Below, piece after piece: positions 36,451 to 44,991 of a stretch of 64,000 bases of DNA. Both the position numbers and the translations under genes were made by a program. The stretch spans positions 62,001 through 126,000 of the forward strand of contig NZ_JAHBAY010000011.1 in assembly GCF_018499875.1 (NCBI RefSeq), in the 5' to 3' direction. Numbering within the stretch: position 1 is the first letter of the stretch; each line of letters starts with the position of its first letter. The notes beneath the pieces were generated by a model. It was not told the origin of the DNA and ran no database searches. It saw only the letters and a program-made list of their open reading frames with translations. Origin of the DNA: Kineosporia corallincola. GTDB taxonomy: Bacteria; Actinomycetota; Actinomycetes; Actinomycetales; Kineosporiaceae.

Positions 36451-36617
36451 TGCATGAAAATCATGGCTCGCCGCCGGCTCCGGCGTACAGCCGCCGAGGG
36501 GAACGGCTCTACCTCCTCGCCCCGCCTACGCGCGGTGGCTTGCCCGGCTAGTCAGCCGGACGAGGCAGCCGGTCATAGCGGGTAATTCCGCTCAATCCGG
36601 GCTTATTGCCGCAGTGC

Positions 36618-36635
36618 CTAGTCGGGCTAGTCGGC
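36618..36635. promoter_or_regulatory. Tandem 9-bp repeats CTAGTCGGG/CTAGTCGGC
   Basis: Two adjacent 9-mers share CTAGTCGG and a third, CTAGTCAGC, lies at 36548-36556. They sit 94 bp upstream of the XRE/TPR regulator start, so they are candidate operator half-sites for that regulator. Confidence 0.4.
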
Positions 36636-36728
36636 TTCACTACATTTCCTCGCGAGACGTTCGCCATTCCGTGACGGATCCCCTACCGTCGGTCAAGACG
36701 GGGAAAACGGGGAATCAGGAGTCGAGCG

Positions 36729-38108
36729 ATGAACGTGGAGCCAAGAAGTCCACTGCCCGCTGACGAAGTCTGGGAGCGCCTCGACATGCGTCGCGCGCTC
36801 GCCGCCCGGGACCTGGGAACGGTCTTCCGGTTGTTGCAGAAACACGGCACCTCACAGCGCACCATCGCGGCCCTCACCGGGATGTCGTCGTCCGAGGTGT
36901 ACGAGGTGCTCCGGGGTCGCCGGGTGATGGCGTACGAGGTGCTCTGCCGGGTCGCCGACGGATTCGGCGTGCCGCGCGGCTATCTCGGCCTCGCCTACGA
37001 CAACGAGACGGCGACCTGGCTGGACCAGAACCTGGTGCCGGCCCAGACCCGTACCGACCACGAGGACGACGTGCGCGGGCACGCGCTGCTGGCCTACGCG
37101 GCCGAGGTGACGGTGGGGACAGCCGGCGAACTGTCCTCCGAGTGGGCCACCGTGCCCTCCGCCGCCACGCCGCTGCCCGGCCAGGTCGGCCCGGAAGACG
37201 TCGACCAGGCCGAGGCGGTCACGGCCACCCTGCGCAACCTCGACTACCGGTTCGGCGGCGGTGCCTGTCGCGACGCGGTCTCCGCGCACGCGCGCTGGGT
37301 GGACAAGCTCTGCGAACTGCCGGCCCGCCCGGCCACCCAGACCCAACTGCGGGTGGCGGCCGCGGACGTCCACAACCTGGCCGGCTGGACCGCTTTCGAC
37401 GTGGGCCTCTACACCGTGGCCGGGCGGCACCTGGCCCTGGCGCTGGACTTCGCCCGGCAGGCCAACGTGCCCTCGCTGACCGCGAACGTGCTCTACCGGG
37501 CCGGCCGGGTCTACCTGCACCGCAAGCGGGTGAGCGAGGCGCTGCGGTTCTTCCAGCTCGGCCAGCTGGCCGCCCAGGACTCCGGCTCGCGCCGCACGGT
37601 GGCCATGCTGTGCGCCAACATCGCCTGGACCTACGCCGAGATGGGCGACGAGGCACAGGCCATCACCCATCTGAACCGCGCCTCCGACGAGTTCTCCCGC
37701 GCCGACGGCGCCGACAGCGAGCCCTGGGTGCAGTTCTTCCACGAGCTCGACGTGATGGCGCTCGACGGCATGACGCAGCTGGCTCTGGCGTCGAACAACG
37801 ATGTCTACGCGGTGCCGGCCCGGCAGGCGCTGGAGGCCAGCGTGGCCCAGCGCGACCAGGGCATGGCCCGCAGCCTGGCCTTCGAGCAGGGGGCCCTGGC
37901 CACCGCCTGCCTGCTCACCCGCGACAGCGAGGCCGCCCTGGAGTTCGGCGAGCAGGCCCTCGACCAGGCACACCGGCTGCGCTCGCGGCGGGTCACCGAG
38001 CGGCTGAAGCCGCTGCGCGATCTGGCCGTCGCCTGCCAGGACCTGGGGCCCGGCGGCGACGCCGTGCGTGACCTGGGCCGGCGGATCGAGCAGGTCTCCG
38101 TCTCGTGA
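36729..38108 (+). CDS. HTH regulator with TPR-like C-terminal region
   Basis: A 459-residue cytoplasmic regulator from ATG 36729 (AGGAG 7 bases upstream). Residues about 28-80 are a helix-turn-helix (VFRLLQKHGTSQRTIAALTG, then SSSEVYEVLRGRRVMAYEV). The long C-terminal part (about 160-455) is made of helical repeats including AGRHLALALDFARQ, ALRFFQLGQLAAQDSG and AALEFGEQALDQA, which are TPR-like. This type of regulator is common in Streptomyces, frequently with an adjacent kinase-fold gene, as here. Its stop overlaps the APH-fold gene (GTGA), so the two are co-translated. The ligand is unknown. Confidence 0.85.
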   Translation: MNVEPRSPLPADEVWERLDMRRALAARDLGTVFRLLQKHGTSQRTIAALTGMSSSEVYEVLRGRRVMAYEVLCRVADGFGVPRGYLGLAYDNETATWLDQNLVPAQTRTDHEDDVRGHALLAYAAEVTVGTAGELSSEWATVPSAATPLPGQVGPEDVDQAEAVTATLRNLDYRFGGGACRDAVSAHARWVDKLCELPARPATQTQLRVAAADVHNLAGWTAFDVGLYTVAGRHLALALDFARQANVPSLTANVLYRAGRVYLHRKRVSEALRFFQLGQLAAQDSGSRRTVAMLCANIAWTYAEMGDEAQAITHLNRASDEFSRADGADSEPWVQFFHELDVMALDGMTQLALASNNDVYAVPARQALEASVAQRDQGMARSLAFEQGALATACLLTRDSEAALEFGEQALDQAHRLRSRRVTERLKPLRDLAVACQDLGPGGDAVRDLGRRIEQVSVS

Positions 38109-39151
38109 ACCCCGCGGAGACCAGTCCGGGGCTGATGCGCCCAGCGCTGGATCCGGCCGAGATCACTGCGACGGTGACTGCTGCCTGCCGGATCCTGGAC
38201 CTCGACCCCCGGGGTCACACCGTGCTCAAGTTCACGAACAACGCCGTGCTGCGGCTGCCCCACGCCGGGGTGGTGCTGCGGATCGCCGGATCGGCGGCGG
38301 TGGGCGAGCGGGCCCGGCGGGTGGTGCACGTCGCCCGCCTGCTGGAGAGGCACGGGGTGCCCGCCGTGCGGCTGGCCCAGCCCGACGACCAGCCGATGAT
38401 GGTGCGCGGACACGAGGTCACGGTCTGGTACGACGTGCGGCCGGTGCGCGATCCGCTGCCGGAAGACCTCGCCGACCTGCTGAGGGCGGTGCACGCGGTG
38501 CCGGTGCCCGCACCGGCCGCTCCGGTGGTGCCCGCCCGGCGGGGCCGCAGCCGCCGCCGGCCGTCGGTGCCGGGGCAGGTCACCGGTCCGGTGCCGGTGC
38601 AGGCCGGCTCGTCGGCCCCGGTGTCGCTGGTGCGCTGGGAACCGGTCTCCGGCATTCGCCGGCGGATCGCCTCGGCCGGTCCGCTGCCGCCCGAGGACCT
38701 GGCCTTCCTGCGCGCCGAGAGCGACGCGGTGGCGCTGGAGGTGGCGGCCCTGCGCGAGCTGGAACCGCTGCTGCCGGCCGGGCTGATCCACGGCGACTCG
38801 TTCCTCGGCAACGTCATCGTGGGTGAGAACGGGCCGGTGCTGTGCGATTTCGACTCCACCTGCTGGGGGCCGCGGGAGTGGGACCTGACCCCGATCGCGG
38901 TCGGGGCGCTGCGGTTCGACTACGGCGGCGACCTGGCTGCCCGGTTCGCCGCGAGTTACCAGCAGGACGTGCTGTCCTGGCCGGGATTCGGCACTCTGCG
39001 CCGGTTGCGGGAGCTCCAGCTGGTCACCAGCGTGCTGCCGGTGCTGGCGGCCAATCCGGGCCTGCGGCCGCAGTGGCGCTTTCGCGTCGACAGCCTGCGT
39101 CGCGGTGACGGGCAGGCCCGCTGGAGCACCTACGGTCAGGTCGCCGTGTGA
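38105..39151 (+). CDS. Aminoglycoside phosphotransferase-fold kinase
   Basis: A 348-residue protein of the APH/choline-kinase superfamily. The catalytic loop is LIHGDSFLGNVI (Asp231, Asn236) and the metal-binding motif is LCDFDSTCWGPREWDL. The N-lobe (VLKFTNNAVLRLPHAGVVLRI) has the expected strands and the glycine-rich loop is weak. An insert at about 135-170 is rich in Pro, Arg and Val (VPARRGRSRRRPSVPG). Drug resistance is not implied: such enzymes in actinobacteria phosphorylate many small molecules. It starts at GTG 38105, overlapping the HTH/TPR regulator, and is probably its functional partner. Confidence 0.85.
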   Translation: MNPAETSPGLMRPALDPAEITATVTAACRILDLDPRGHTVLKFTNNAVLRLPHAGVVLRIAGSAAVGERARRVVHVARLLERHGVPAVRLAQPDDQPMMVRGHEVTVWYDVRPVRDPLPEDLADLLRAVHAVPVPAPAAPVVPARRGRSRRRPSVPGQVTGPVPVQAGSSAPVSLVRWEPVSGIRRRIASAGPLPPEDLAFLRAESDAVALEVAALRELEPLLPAGLIHGDSFLGNVIVGENGPVLCDFDSTCWGPREWDLTPIAVGALRFDYGGDLAARFAASYQQDVLSWPGFGTLRRLRELQLVTSVLPVLAANPGLRPQWRFRVDSLRRGDGQARWSTYGQVAV

Positions 39152-39161
39152 GGTCACCTGC

Positions 39162-40279
39162 TTGAGGACGACGATCCGCTCCGGTGCCCGGCGCCGGGGC
39201 GGATCGGCGTTCACCCGGGTGCGTCGCGGCACCTGGTCCGGTGCGCGTGAACCGGTCTCCGTGCTGCGTGGTCTGGTCGCCCCGGAGTCCGCACCGTGGC
39301 TGACCAGCGATCTGCAATACCGCATCGACGAGGGAAAGCTGGTGCCCGGAGCGGGTTCCGGGTTCCAGCCGCAGCATCTGGCCGACACGGTGATCGGCCT
39401 GTACTGGCTGGCCTACCACCTGCCGCCCGGCGATCCGGCCCGGACGCAGCTGCCCGTGGCCTACGACCTGCTCCGGCAGCGGCTCGCGAATCCGGCTCTG
39501 CTGTTGCCGCTTCTGCAAGCCGGCGAGCTGGACGGTCTGCGGCAGGTCTACGGGCTGCCGACGGTGCCGTCCGGGCCGAACCAGCCGGTCGAGGTGCTGC
39601 CGCTGGGTGATGCCGGATACCTGGTCAGCGGGCGCTACGGCGCGCAGGTCTACGCCCATCCGGCGGCGCTCGACACCACCGGTGCGCCGCTGCTCGCCCT
39701 GGCGCACACCGCTCCCGGTCACCTCGCCGCGGCACTCCTGGAGGCCCGAAGCGGCAGCCTGGCCCGGCTGATCGAGGAGATCCGCGCGGAGGCCGGGGCC
39801 GGTTCGCCGGGCCGGCCCCACAACCCGCTGGTCAGCGTGCCCGGCCTGGTGGCCGAGGTGGAGCAGCGGCACGGCCTCGAGCCAGGCCGGCGGCGCAGCT
39901 CTATCTCCAGCTGCTGGCGCTGCCCGATCCCACCGACCGCAACGTCCGGCTCTGGAACGGCTGGAGCGCCCGCACGCTCGGGGCGTCCCGCGACGCCCTG
40001 CTGGCCGCCGGGCTGGTCACCGGCGGGCGCCGCGCCCGGGCCGGGCGGTCGGTGTTCCTGCCGTCGGCCTGGCTCGAGGTGAAGGCCCCCGGGCTACCGG
40101 TGGAGGCATGGAAGACCGGCCTGCTCGGGCTGCATCCCGACGGGTCGTCGCCGCTCGACCTCACGGTCCCGGTGCGTTCGGTGCGGGAGCTGTACACCCG
40201 CGCCTGGAAACGGGTGCTGAACGACGACGGCCCGCGGATGGAGACGCTCGACACGTCGCGCACCGGGCGGCGCCGGTGA
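39162..40279 (+). pseudogene. Frameshifted remnant of a large protein of the yeh-like locus
   Basis: Two reading frames together encode one continuous protein of about 370 residues, joined near 39882-39884. The first frame (TTG 39162, or GTG 39261) reads VLRGLVAPESAPWLTSDLQY, then WLAYHLPPGDPARTQL, up to EVEQRHGLEP. After that the +1-shifted frame continues with AAQLYLQLLALPDPTDRNVRLW, then RARAGRSVFLPSAWLEVKAP and LPVEAWKTGLLGL, ending TSRTGRRR. Losing one base (for example a C in CCC after GAG) explains the shift. The C-terminal part resembles the end of the large DNA-binding/DUF4132-type proteins that accompany MoxR-SWIM loci in Streptomyces, so the N-terminus may also be missing. A sequencing error is the alternative for the frameshift. 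Confidence 0.6.
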
Positions 40280-40351
40280 CGGGCCGCGGGCCGGGCATGG
40301 TGGGGTGCAGTACGACGGACCACGAACGATGAGCGCGGTGGGAGCAGGGCG

Positions 40352-41515
40352 ATGACGCAGACGACGACCCCGGACGGGGCGGCCCGGCAGGCCGAGCCGC
40401 CGGAAGACCGGTACGCCGCCGAGCTGGCGTTCCTGGCCGCCCACGACGGCGGCGCCCGGCCGCCGGGCTGGCGGCTGACGCCGCGGGCCGTGGTCACGTT
40501 CGTGGTGGGCAGCGGGTCCCCGCTGTCGCTGCCGGACGGGCCGGTGCCGGAGGGGGTGCCCCGGCGGATGACGATCTCGGAGAAGTTCGTCGGGGAGCGG
40601 GCTTTGGTGGAGCGCTGCGTGGTCACCCTCGCCGGTGAACGTGGACTGCTGCTCGTCGGTGAGCCCGGTACCGCCAAATCGATGCTGTCCGAACTGCTCT
40701 CGGCCGCGGTCTGCGGCACCAGCGGACTGGTGGTGCAGGGCACCGCTGGCACCACCGAGGACCAGCTGCGCTACGGCTGGAACTACGCGGCCCTGCTGGC
40801 CCAGGGGCCGAGCCGGTCGGCGCTGGTGCCGTCGCCGGTGATGAGCGCGATGTCGGCCGGCGCGGTGGCCCGGGTCGAAGAGGTCACACGCTGCCTGCCC
40901 GAGGTGCAGGACGCGCTGGTCAGCATCCTGTCCGACCGGCGGATCGCGGTGCCGGAACTGTCCGGCGCCGACTCCGCCGTGCACGCGGTGCCCGGGTTCT
41001 GCCTGATCGCCACGGCCAACCTGCGCGACCGCGGCGTCTCGGAGATGTCGGCCGCGCTCAAGCGCCGGTTCAACTTCGAGCAGGTGCACCCGATCGCCGA
41101 CATCGACCTGGAGACCGCCCTGGTGCGGCGCCAGGCCTCGGCCGTGCTGGAACGGGTGCGGGCACCGTTCACGATCGACGACTCGGTGCTGGAGGTGCTG
41201 GTCACCGCCTTCCGCGACCTGCGCACCGGCAACACGGTGGAGGGCTGGGAGGTGGAGCGGCCGTCCACCGTGATGAGCACGGCCGAGGCGGTCTCGGTCG
41301 CCGCCGCGCTCGGGCTGGCGGCGGCGTACTTCCCCGGCGACCGCGACGTGCTGTCGCTGCTGCCCGGCCATCTGCTCGGCGTGGTGCGCAAGGACGACCC
41401 GGCCGACGCGGCCCGGCTGCTGGGCTACTGGGACGGCGCGGTGCGCCGCCGGGCCGAGCGCGGCGGGCGGCTGTGGCGCCAGGTGTGGGAACTGCGCGAC
41501 CGGCTCGAGGCCTAG
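40352..41515 (+). CDS. MoxR-type AAA+ ATPase, YehL-like
   Basis: A 387-residue AAA+ ATPase of the MoxR group, which acts as a chaperone with VWA-domain partners. Residues 103-110 are Walker A GEPGTAKS. The Walker B region is VARVEEVTRCLPEVQDALVSIL, with Glu-Glu in place of the usual Asp-Glu. Sensor 1 is CLIATANLRD, the arginine finger region is ALKRRFNFEQVHPI, and the C-terminal lid contains HLLGVVRKDDPADAARLLGYW. It starts at ATG 40352 after GGGAG. The VWA-fusion gene begins 3 bp after its stop. It corresponds in position and type to YehL in the E. coli yehLMPQ locus. Confidence 0.9.
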   Translation: MTQTTTPDGAARQAEPPEDRYAAELAFLAAHDGGARPPGWRLTPRAVVTFVVGSGSPLSLPDGPVPEGVPRRMTISEKFVGERALVERCVVTLAGERGLLLVGEPGTAKSMLSELLSAAVCGTSGLVVQGTAGTTEDQLRYGWNYAALLAQGPSRSALVPSPVMSAMSAGAVARVEEVTRCLPEVQDALVSILSDRRIAVPELSGADSAVHAVPGFCLIATANLRDRGVSEMSAALKRRFNFEQVHPIADIDLETALVRRQASAVLERVRAPFTIDDSVLEVLVTAFRDLRTGNTVEGWEVERPSTVMSTAEAVSVAAALGLAAAYFPGDRDVLSLLPGHLLGVVRKDDPADAARLLGYWDGAVRRRAERGGRLWRQVWELRDRLEA

Positions 41516-41517
41516 AC

Positions 41518-44500
41518 GTGGCCGCCCGGCGCACCGCACGACTGCCCGACCCACGGGCGGCGGTCGACGGAATGGTCCGTGCCCAGCCGTATCTCATCGG
41601 GGTGCGGCACCACTCGCCCGCGCTGTCCGTGGTGATCCCGGCGCTGCTCGACGAACTGCGCCCGCAGGCCCTGCTGATCGAGATGCCGCCGCAGTTCGCC
41701 TCCTGGATGCCCTGGCTCGGGCATCCACGCACGATGGCGCCGGTCGCGCTGGCCGGGTCGGGCGAGCCGCTGCCGTTCTACCCGTTCGCGGACTTCTCCC
41801 CGGAACTGGTGGCGATCCGGTGGGCGGTGCTGCACGACGTCGAGATCGTGCCGTGCGACCTGCCGTTGGGCGACCAGGGTTGGGGCGACGACGACATTGA
41901 TGCTGACGGCGACCGGGTCGCTGACGACGACCGCGCTCACCACGGCGGGGCGGGCGTGCGGGTCGCCGCCCAGCCGTTCTCCCGGGCGCTGCGGCGTTCC
42001 CAGACCGGGCGGGACGGCGACGACCTGTGGGACCGCACGGTCGAGGCCCCGGCCCCCGGCTCCACGCCGGAGCAGGTGCGCCGGGCCGCGCTGGCGGTGG
42101 GGTGGGCGATGCGGGCCGACGAGTGCGTGTCCGGCCGCCCGGCCGCGGTCGACCTGCGCCGGGAGGCGCAGATGCGCGCGGTGGTCGCCGACCGTCTCGG
42201 CCGTCATCCGGAGCAGCGGATCGCCTTGTTGGTCGGGGCCTTTCACGCCCCGGCACTGACCGAAGACGTCACGATCGACCCGGCCGCCAGGTACCGCTCG
42301 CGCGCGCGGTCCGGGCCGCGCCCGGTGAAAGAGGTCACCACCAGCCTGATTCCGTACGCCGACCCACTGCTCGACAGCCGCTCCGGATACCCCGCGGGCA
42401 TCCGCGACCCGCGCTGGCAGTCCGAGACGGTGCGGGCCGGTGGAGACCCGGCGCGGGTGTCGGCCGCGGCCGCGCGGGTGGCGGTGGAGGTGTGCGCGCG
42501 GATCCGGGCCGAGGGACACCCGGCCGGCCCGGGAGAGGGACGCGAAGTGGTCCGGCTGACCGACGATCTCGCCCGGCTGCGCGGTCTGCCGGCCCCCGGG
42601 CGCAGCGAGATCGTCGAGGCGCTGGGTTCCGTGCTGGCCCAGGGCGAGACCTTCGGCCGCGGCCGGGTGGTGGCCCAGGCGATGGAACAGGTGCTGATCG
42701 GGGAGCGCCGGGGCCGCCTGGCCCCGGGCACACCCCGCTCCGGTCTCGGCCCGTCGCTGGAGGCCCTGCTGCGCGAGCTGCGGCTGCCGCACCCGGACGC
42801 CCCGAAACGCCGCGAGTTGCGGCTCGATCCGCTGCGCAGCGCACTCGACCGCCGCCGCGAGGTCACCCTCCAGCGCACGCAGGCCTGCGGCATCCACTAC
42901 GCGATCGCCGCGCAGGTGCAGGGTGTCGGGGCGGCGGCCGCCCTCACCACGCACTGGTGGGCGGAGTGGACGCCGTCCGCAGCCGCCCTCACCGAGATCG
43001 CCGGGCTGCTCGGGGTGACGCTGGAACAGGCGGCCGAGGGGACGCTGCGCCGTCAGCGGGAGCGGGAGCGGGCCGACGGCGGCGGCACCGCGGGTCAGGT
43101 GCTCGACGGGTTGCTCGTCGCGGCCGAGTGCGGCCTGCCCGGGCTGACGGCCGAACGGCTCGACGACGTCTCCCGGGTGCTGCCGGCCACGGCCACCCTG
43201 CCCGAGCTGCTCACCGGCCTGGACCTGCTGAGCCGCCTGACACAGCAGACCGTGCCGGGGCTGGCCGACCACCCACTGCCCGCCCTGGCCCTGGTCACCG
43301 AGGAACTGCACACCGCGGCGATCCGGCAGGTCGACGGGCTGGCCGGTTCCACCGACCCGGCCGACGCCCGGGCCCTGCTGGCCCTGGTGGTGCGTCACGA
43401 CCGGGTCGGCACCGGGCTGCGGCTCGACGCCTCGCTGAAAAGGCTCACCGGCGATGGCAGTCCGCTCATGCGGGGGGCCGGCGCGGCGGTGCGGGTGCTG
43501 CTCGGGCTCGACGACGCGGCCGAGCTGGGCGACCGGGCGGCGGCCTGGCTCGACCTGGACGACGCGGCCGAGCTGACCGCCCGGCTGTCCGGCCTGCTGA
43601 TCGTCGCCGGTCCGCTGCTCGAGGCGGGCGGCGACGTGCTCGACCCGCTCCTGGCCCGGCTGGAAGCGCTGCCCGACGCGCTCTTCCTGCGGCGTCTTCC
43701 CGCGGTGCGCGGCGGTTTCGACGTGCTCACCCCGGCCGCGCGGGGGCGCCTGCTGACCGCGGTGGAGCAGCGTCTCGAAGACCGCCTCGACCTGGTGCTC
43801 ACCACCGACCCGGCACTGCTCGGGCGCTGGGCCCAGGCCGACGCCCACGCCCTGGAGGCACTACGGGCGCGGGGTCTGGCCGACGCCGTGACGCTGGCCC
43901 CGGCCGACCGCTGGCGACTCGTGCTCGGCCAGAAGCAGGGTGAGCTACCGGGTTCGGCCCGGCGCTACGGGGTGGCGCTCGACGAGTTGTACGGCCTGGG
44001 GCGAGGTGAGGGAGCGGGGGCCGACCTGCGCGGTGACGGCCCGGGCGACGGATCGGCCTACCCCGGCGTGCGGGAATGGGCCGAGGAACTGACCCAGCTG
44101 TTCGGGGCCACGGTGCGGGAGGAGGTGCTGGCGGCCGCGGCGGCCGGCGGCCGGGTGGACGCGGCGCTGGCCATCGACCCGGCGTCGGCACGTCCTTCGG
44201 TGGAGCTGCTGACCAGCGTGCTGTCGCTGGCCGGGGCGCTGCCCGAGCGCACCGTGGCCCGGTTGCGGCCGCTCGTGGCCAAGGTGGTCGCCGACCTCAC
44301 CCAGGAGCTCTCCCGCACCCTGACCCCGGCGCTCACCGGGCTCACCTCGCCGCGGCCCACGCGCCGCCCCGGTGGCCCGATCGACCTGCATCGCACGATC
44401 CGTGCCAACCTGCGCACGGCCCGGATCGGTCCGGACGGCACGCCCACCGTGATCCCCGAGCGCCCGGTGTTCCGGACCAGGGGGAGGCGCAGCACCGACT

Positions 44501-44991
44501 GGCGCATCATCCTGCTGGTCGACGTGTCCGGGTCGATGGAGGCGAGTACGGTCTGGTCGGCCGTCACCGCCGCCGTGCTGGCCGGCGTCCCCGCCCTGAC
44601 CACGCACCTGCTGGCGTTCTCCACCGAGGTCATCGACATGACCGGCATGGTCAGCGACCCGTTGTCCCTGCTGCTGGAGGTCTCGGTCGGCGGCGGCACC
44701 TCGATCGCCACCGGGCTGGCCGCCGCGCGTCAGCTGGTCACGGTGCCCAGCCGCACGATGGTCGTGGTGGTGAGCGATTTCGAGGAGGGCGGCGCGATCG
44801 GCCCCCTGCTCGCCCAGGTCCGGCTGATGGTGGACGCCGGGGTGCACGTGCTCGGCTGCGCGGGCCTCGACGAGACGGGTGCGGCTCGGTACAGCGTGTC
44901 GGTGGCCGGGCAACTGGTCGCCGCCGGGATGCCGGTCGCCGCGCTGAGTCCGCTCGAACTGGCCCGCTGGGTGGGGGAGCAGGTGCGATGA
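41518..44991 (+). CDS. YehM/DUF5682-type domain fused to a YehP-type VWA domain
   Basis: A 1157-residue protein. GTG 41518 has GAGG seven bases upstream; ATG 41572 is an alternative. Residues about 20-780 resemble DUF5682/YehM: LIGVRHHSPALSVV (His31, His32), LLIEMPPQF (Glu55) and LLVGAFHAPAL (His243) recall the TraB/EreA/ChaN (TIKI) catalytic layout. The rest of this part is helical and Leu-rich. Residues about 930-1157 are a VWA domain with a complete metal site: DVSGSM at 1002-1007, the Thr in GGTSIATGL and the Asp in VVVVSDFEEGG. In E. coli and, as I recall, Streptomyces these are two proteins (about 759 and 378 residues). The fusion sits directly after the MoxR gene and overlaps the SWIM gene (ATGA). 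Confidence 0.88.
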   Translation: MAARRTARLPDPRAAVDGMVRAQPYLIGVRHHSPALSVVIPALLDELRPQALLIEMPPQFASWMPWLGHPRTMAPVALAGSGEPLPFYPFADFSPELVAIRWAVLHDVEIVPCDLPLGDQGWGDDDIDADGDRVADDDRAHHGGAGVRVAAQPFSRALRRSQTGRDGDDLWDRTVEAPAPGSTPEQVRRAALAVGWAMRADECVSGRPAAVDLRREAQMRAVVADRLGRHPEQRIALLVGAFHAPALTEDVTIDPAARYRSRARSGPRPVKEVTTSLIPYADPLLDSRSGYPAGIRDPRWQSETVRAGGDPARVSAAAARVAVEVCARIRAEGHPAGPGEGREVVRLTDDLARLRGLPAPGRSEIVEALGSVLAQGETFGRGRVVAQAMEQVLIGERRGRLAPGTPRSGLGPSLEALLRELRLPHPDAPKRRELRLDPLRSALDRRREVTLQRTQACGIHYAIAAQVQGVGAAAALTTHWWAEWTPSAAALTEIAGLLGVTLEQAAEGTLRRQRERERADGGGTAGQVLDGLLVAAECGLPGLTAERLDDVSRVLPATATLPELLTGLDLLSRLTQQTVPGLADHPLPALALVTEELHTAAIRQVDGLAGSTDPADARALLALVVRHDRVGTGLRLDASLKRLTGDGSPLMRGAGAAVRVLLGLDDAAELGDRAAAWLDLDDAAELTARLSGLLIVAGPLLEAGGDVLDPLLARLEALPDALFLRRLPAVRGGFDVLTPAARGRLLTAVEQRLEDRLDLVLTTDPALLGRWAQADAHALEALRARGLADAVTLAPADRWRLVLGQKQGELPGSARRYGVALDELYGLGRGEGAGADLRGDGPGDGSAYPGVREWAEELTQLFGATVREEVLAAAAAGGRVDAALAIDPASARPSVELLTSVLSLAGALPERTVARLRPLVAKVVADLTQELSRTLTPALTGLTSPRPTRRPGGPIDLHRTIRANLRTARIGPDGTPTVIPERPVFRTRGRRSTDWRIILLVDVSGSMEASTVWSAVTAAVLAGVPALTTHLLAFSTEVIDMTGMVSDPLSLLLEVSVGGGTSIATGLAAARQLVTVPSRTMVVVVSDFEEGGAIGPLLAQVRLMVDAGVHVLGCAGLDETGAARYSVSVAGQLVAAGMPVAALSPLELARWVGEQVR

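Larger units (their letters stand above)
36007..36728. promoter_or_regulatory. 722-bp divergent intergenic region with nested hairpins and CTAGTC repeats
   Basis: No gene with credible codon use lies here, although short frames exist. The most notable content is a 15-bp perfect inverted repeat at 36399-36413 and 36436-36450. Inside it, CGGGTGAC-T-GTCACCCG at 36425-36441 pairs with itself using the same bases, so only one of the two can form at a time. Nearer the plus-strand regulator, CTAGTCRG units occur at 36548, 36618 and 36627, the last two in tandem with a 9-bp period. Confidence 0.6.

Noticed and set aside
36094-36585. Short frames in the 722-bp region, on both strands
   Set aside because: They lack ribosome sites and have Pro/Arg-rich composition typical of chance frames; they overlap the hairpin elements.
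38105-39151. Reading the APH-fold gene as an antibiotic-resistance gene
   Set aside because: The fold is shared by many small-molecule kinases and it is coupled to a regulator; nothing in the sequence points to a drug substrate.
44076-44987. Upstream in-frame extension of the SWIM protein
   Set aside because: It lies inside the VWA coding region and is low-complexity Arg/Gly; ATG 44988 overlaps the upstream stop in the standard coupled manner.
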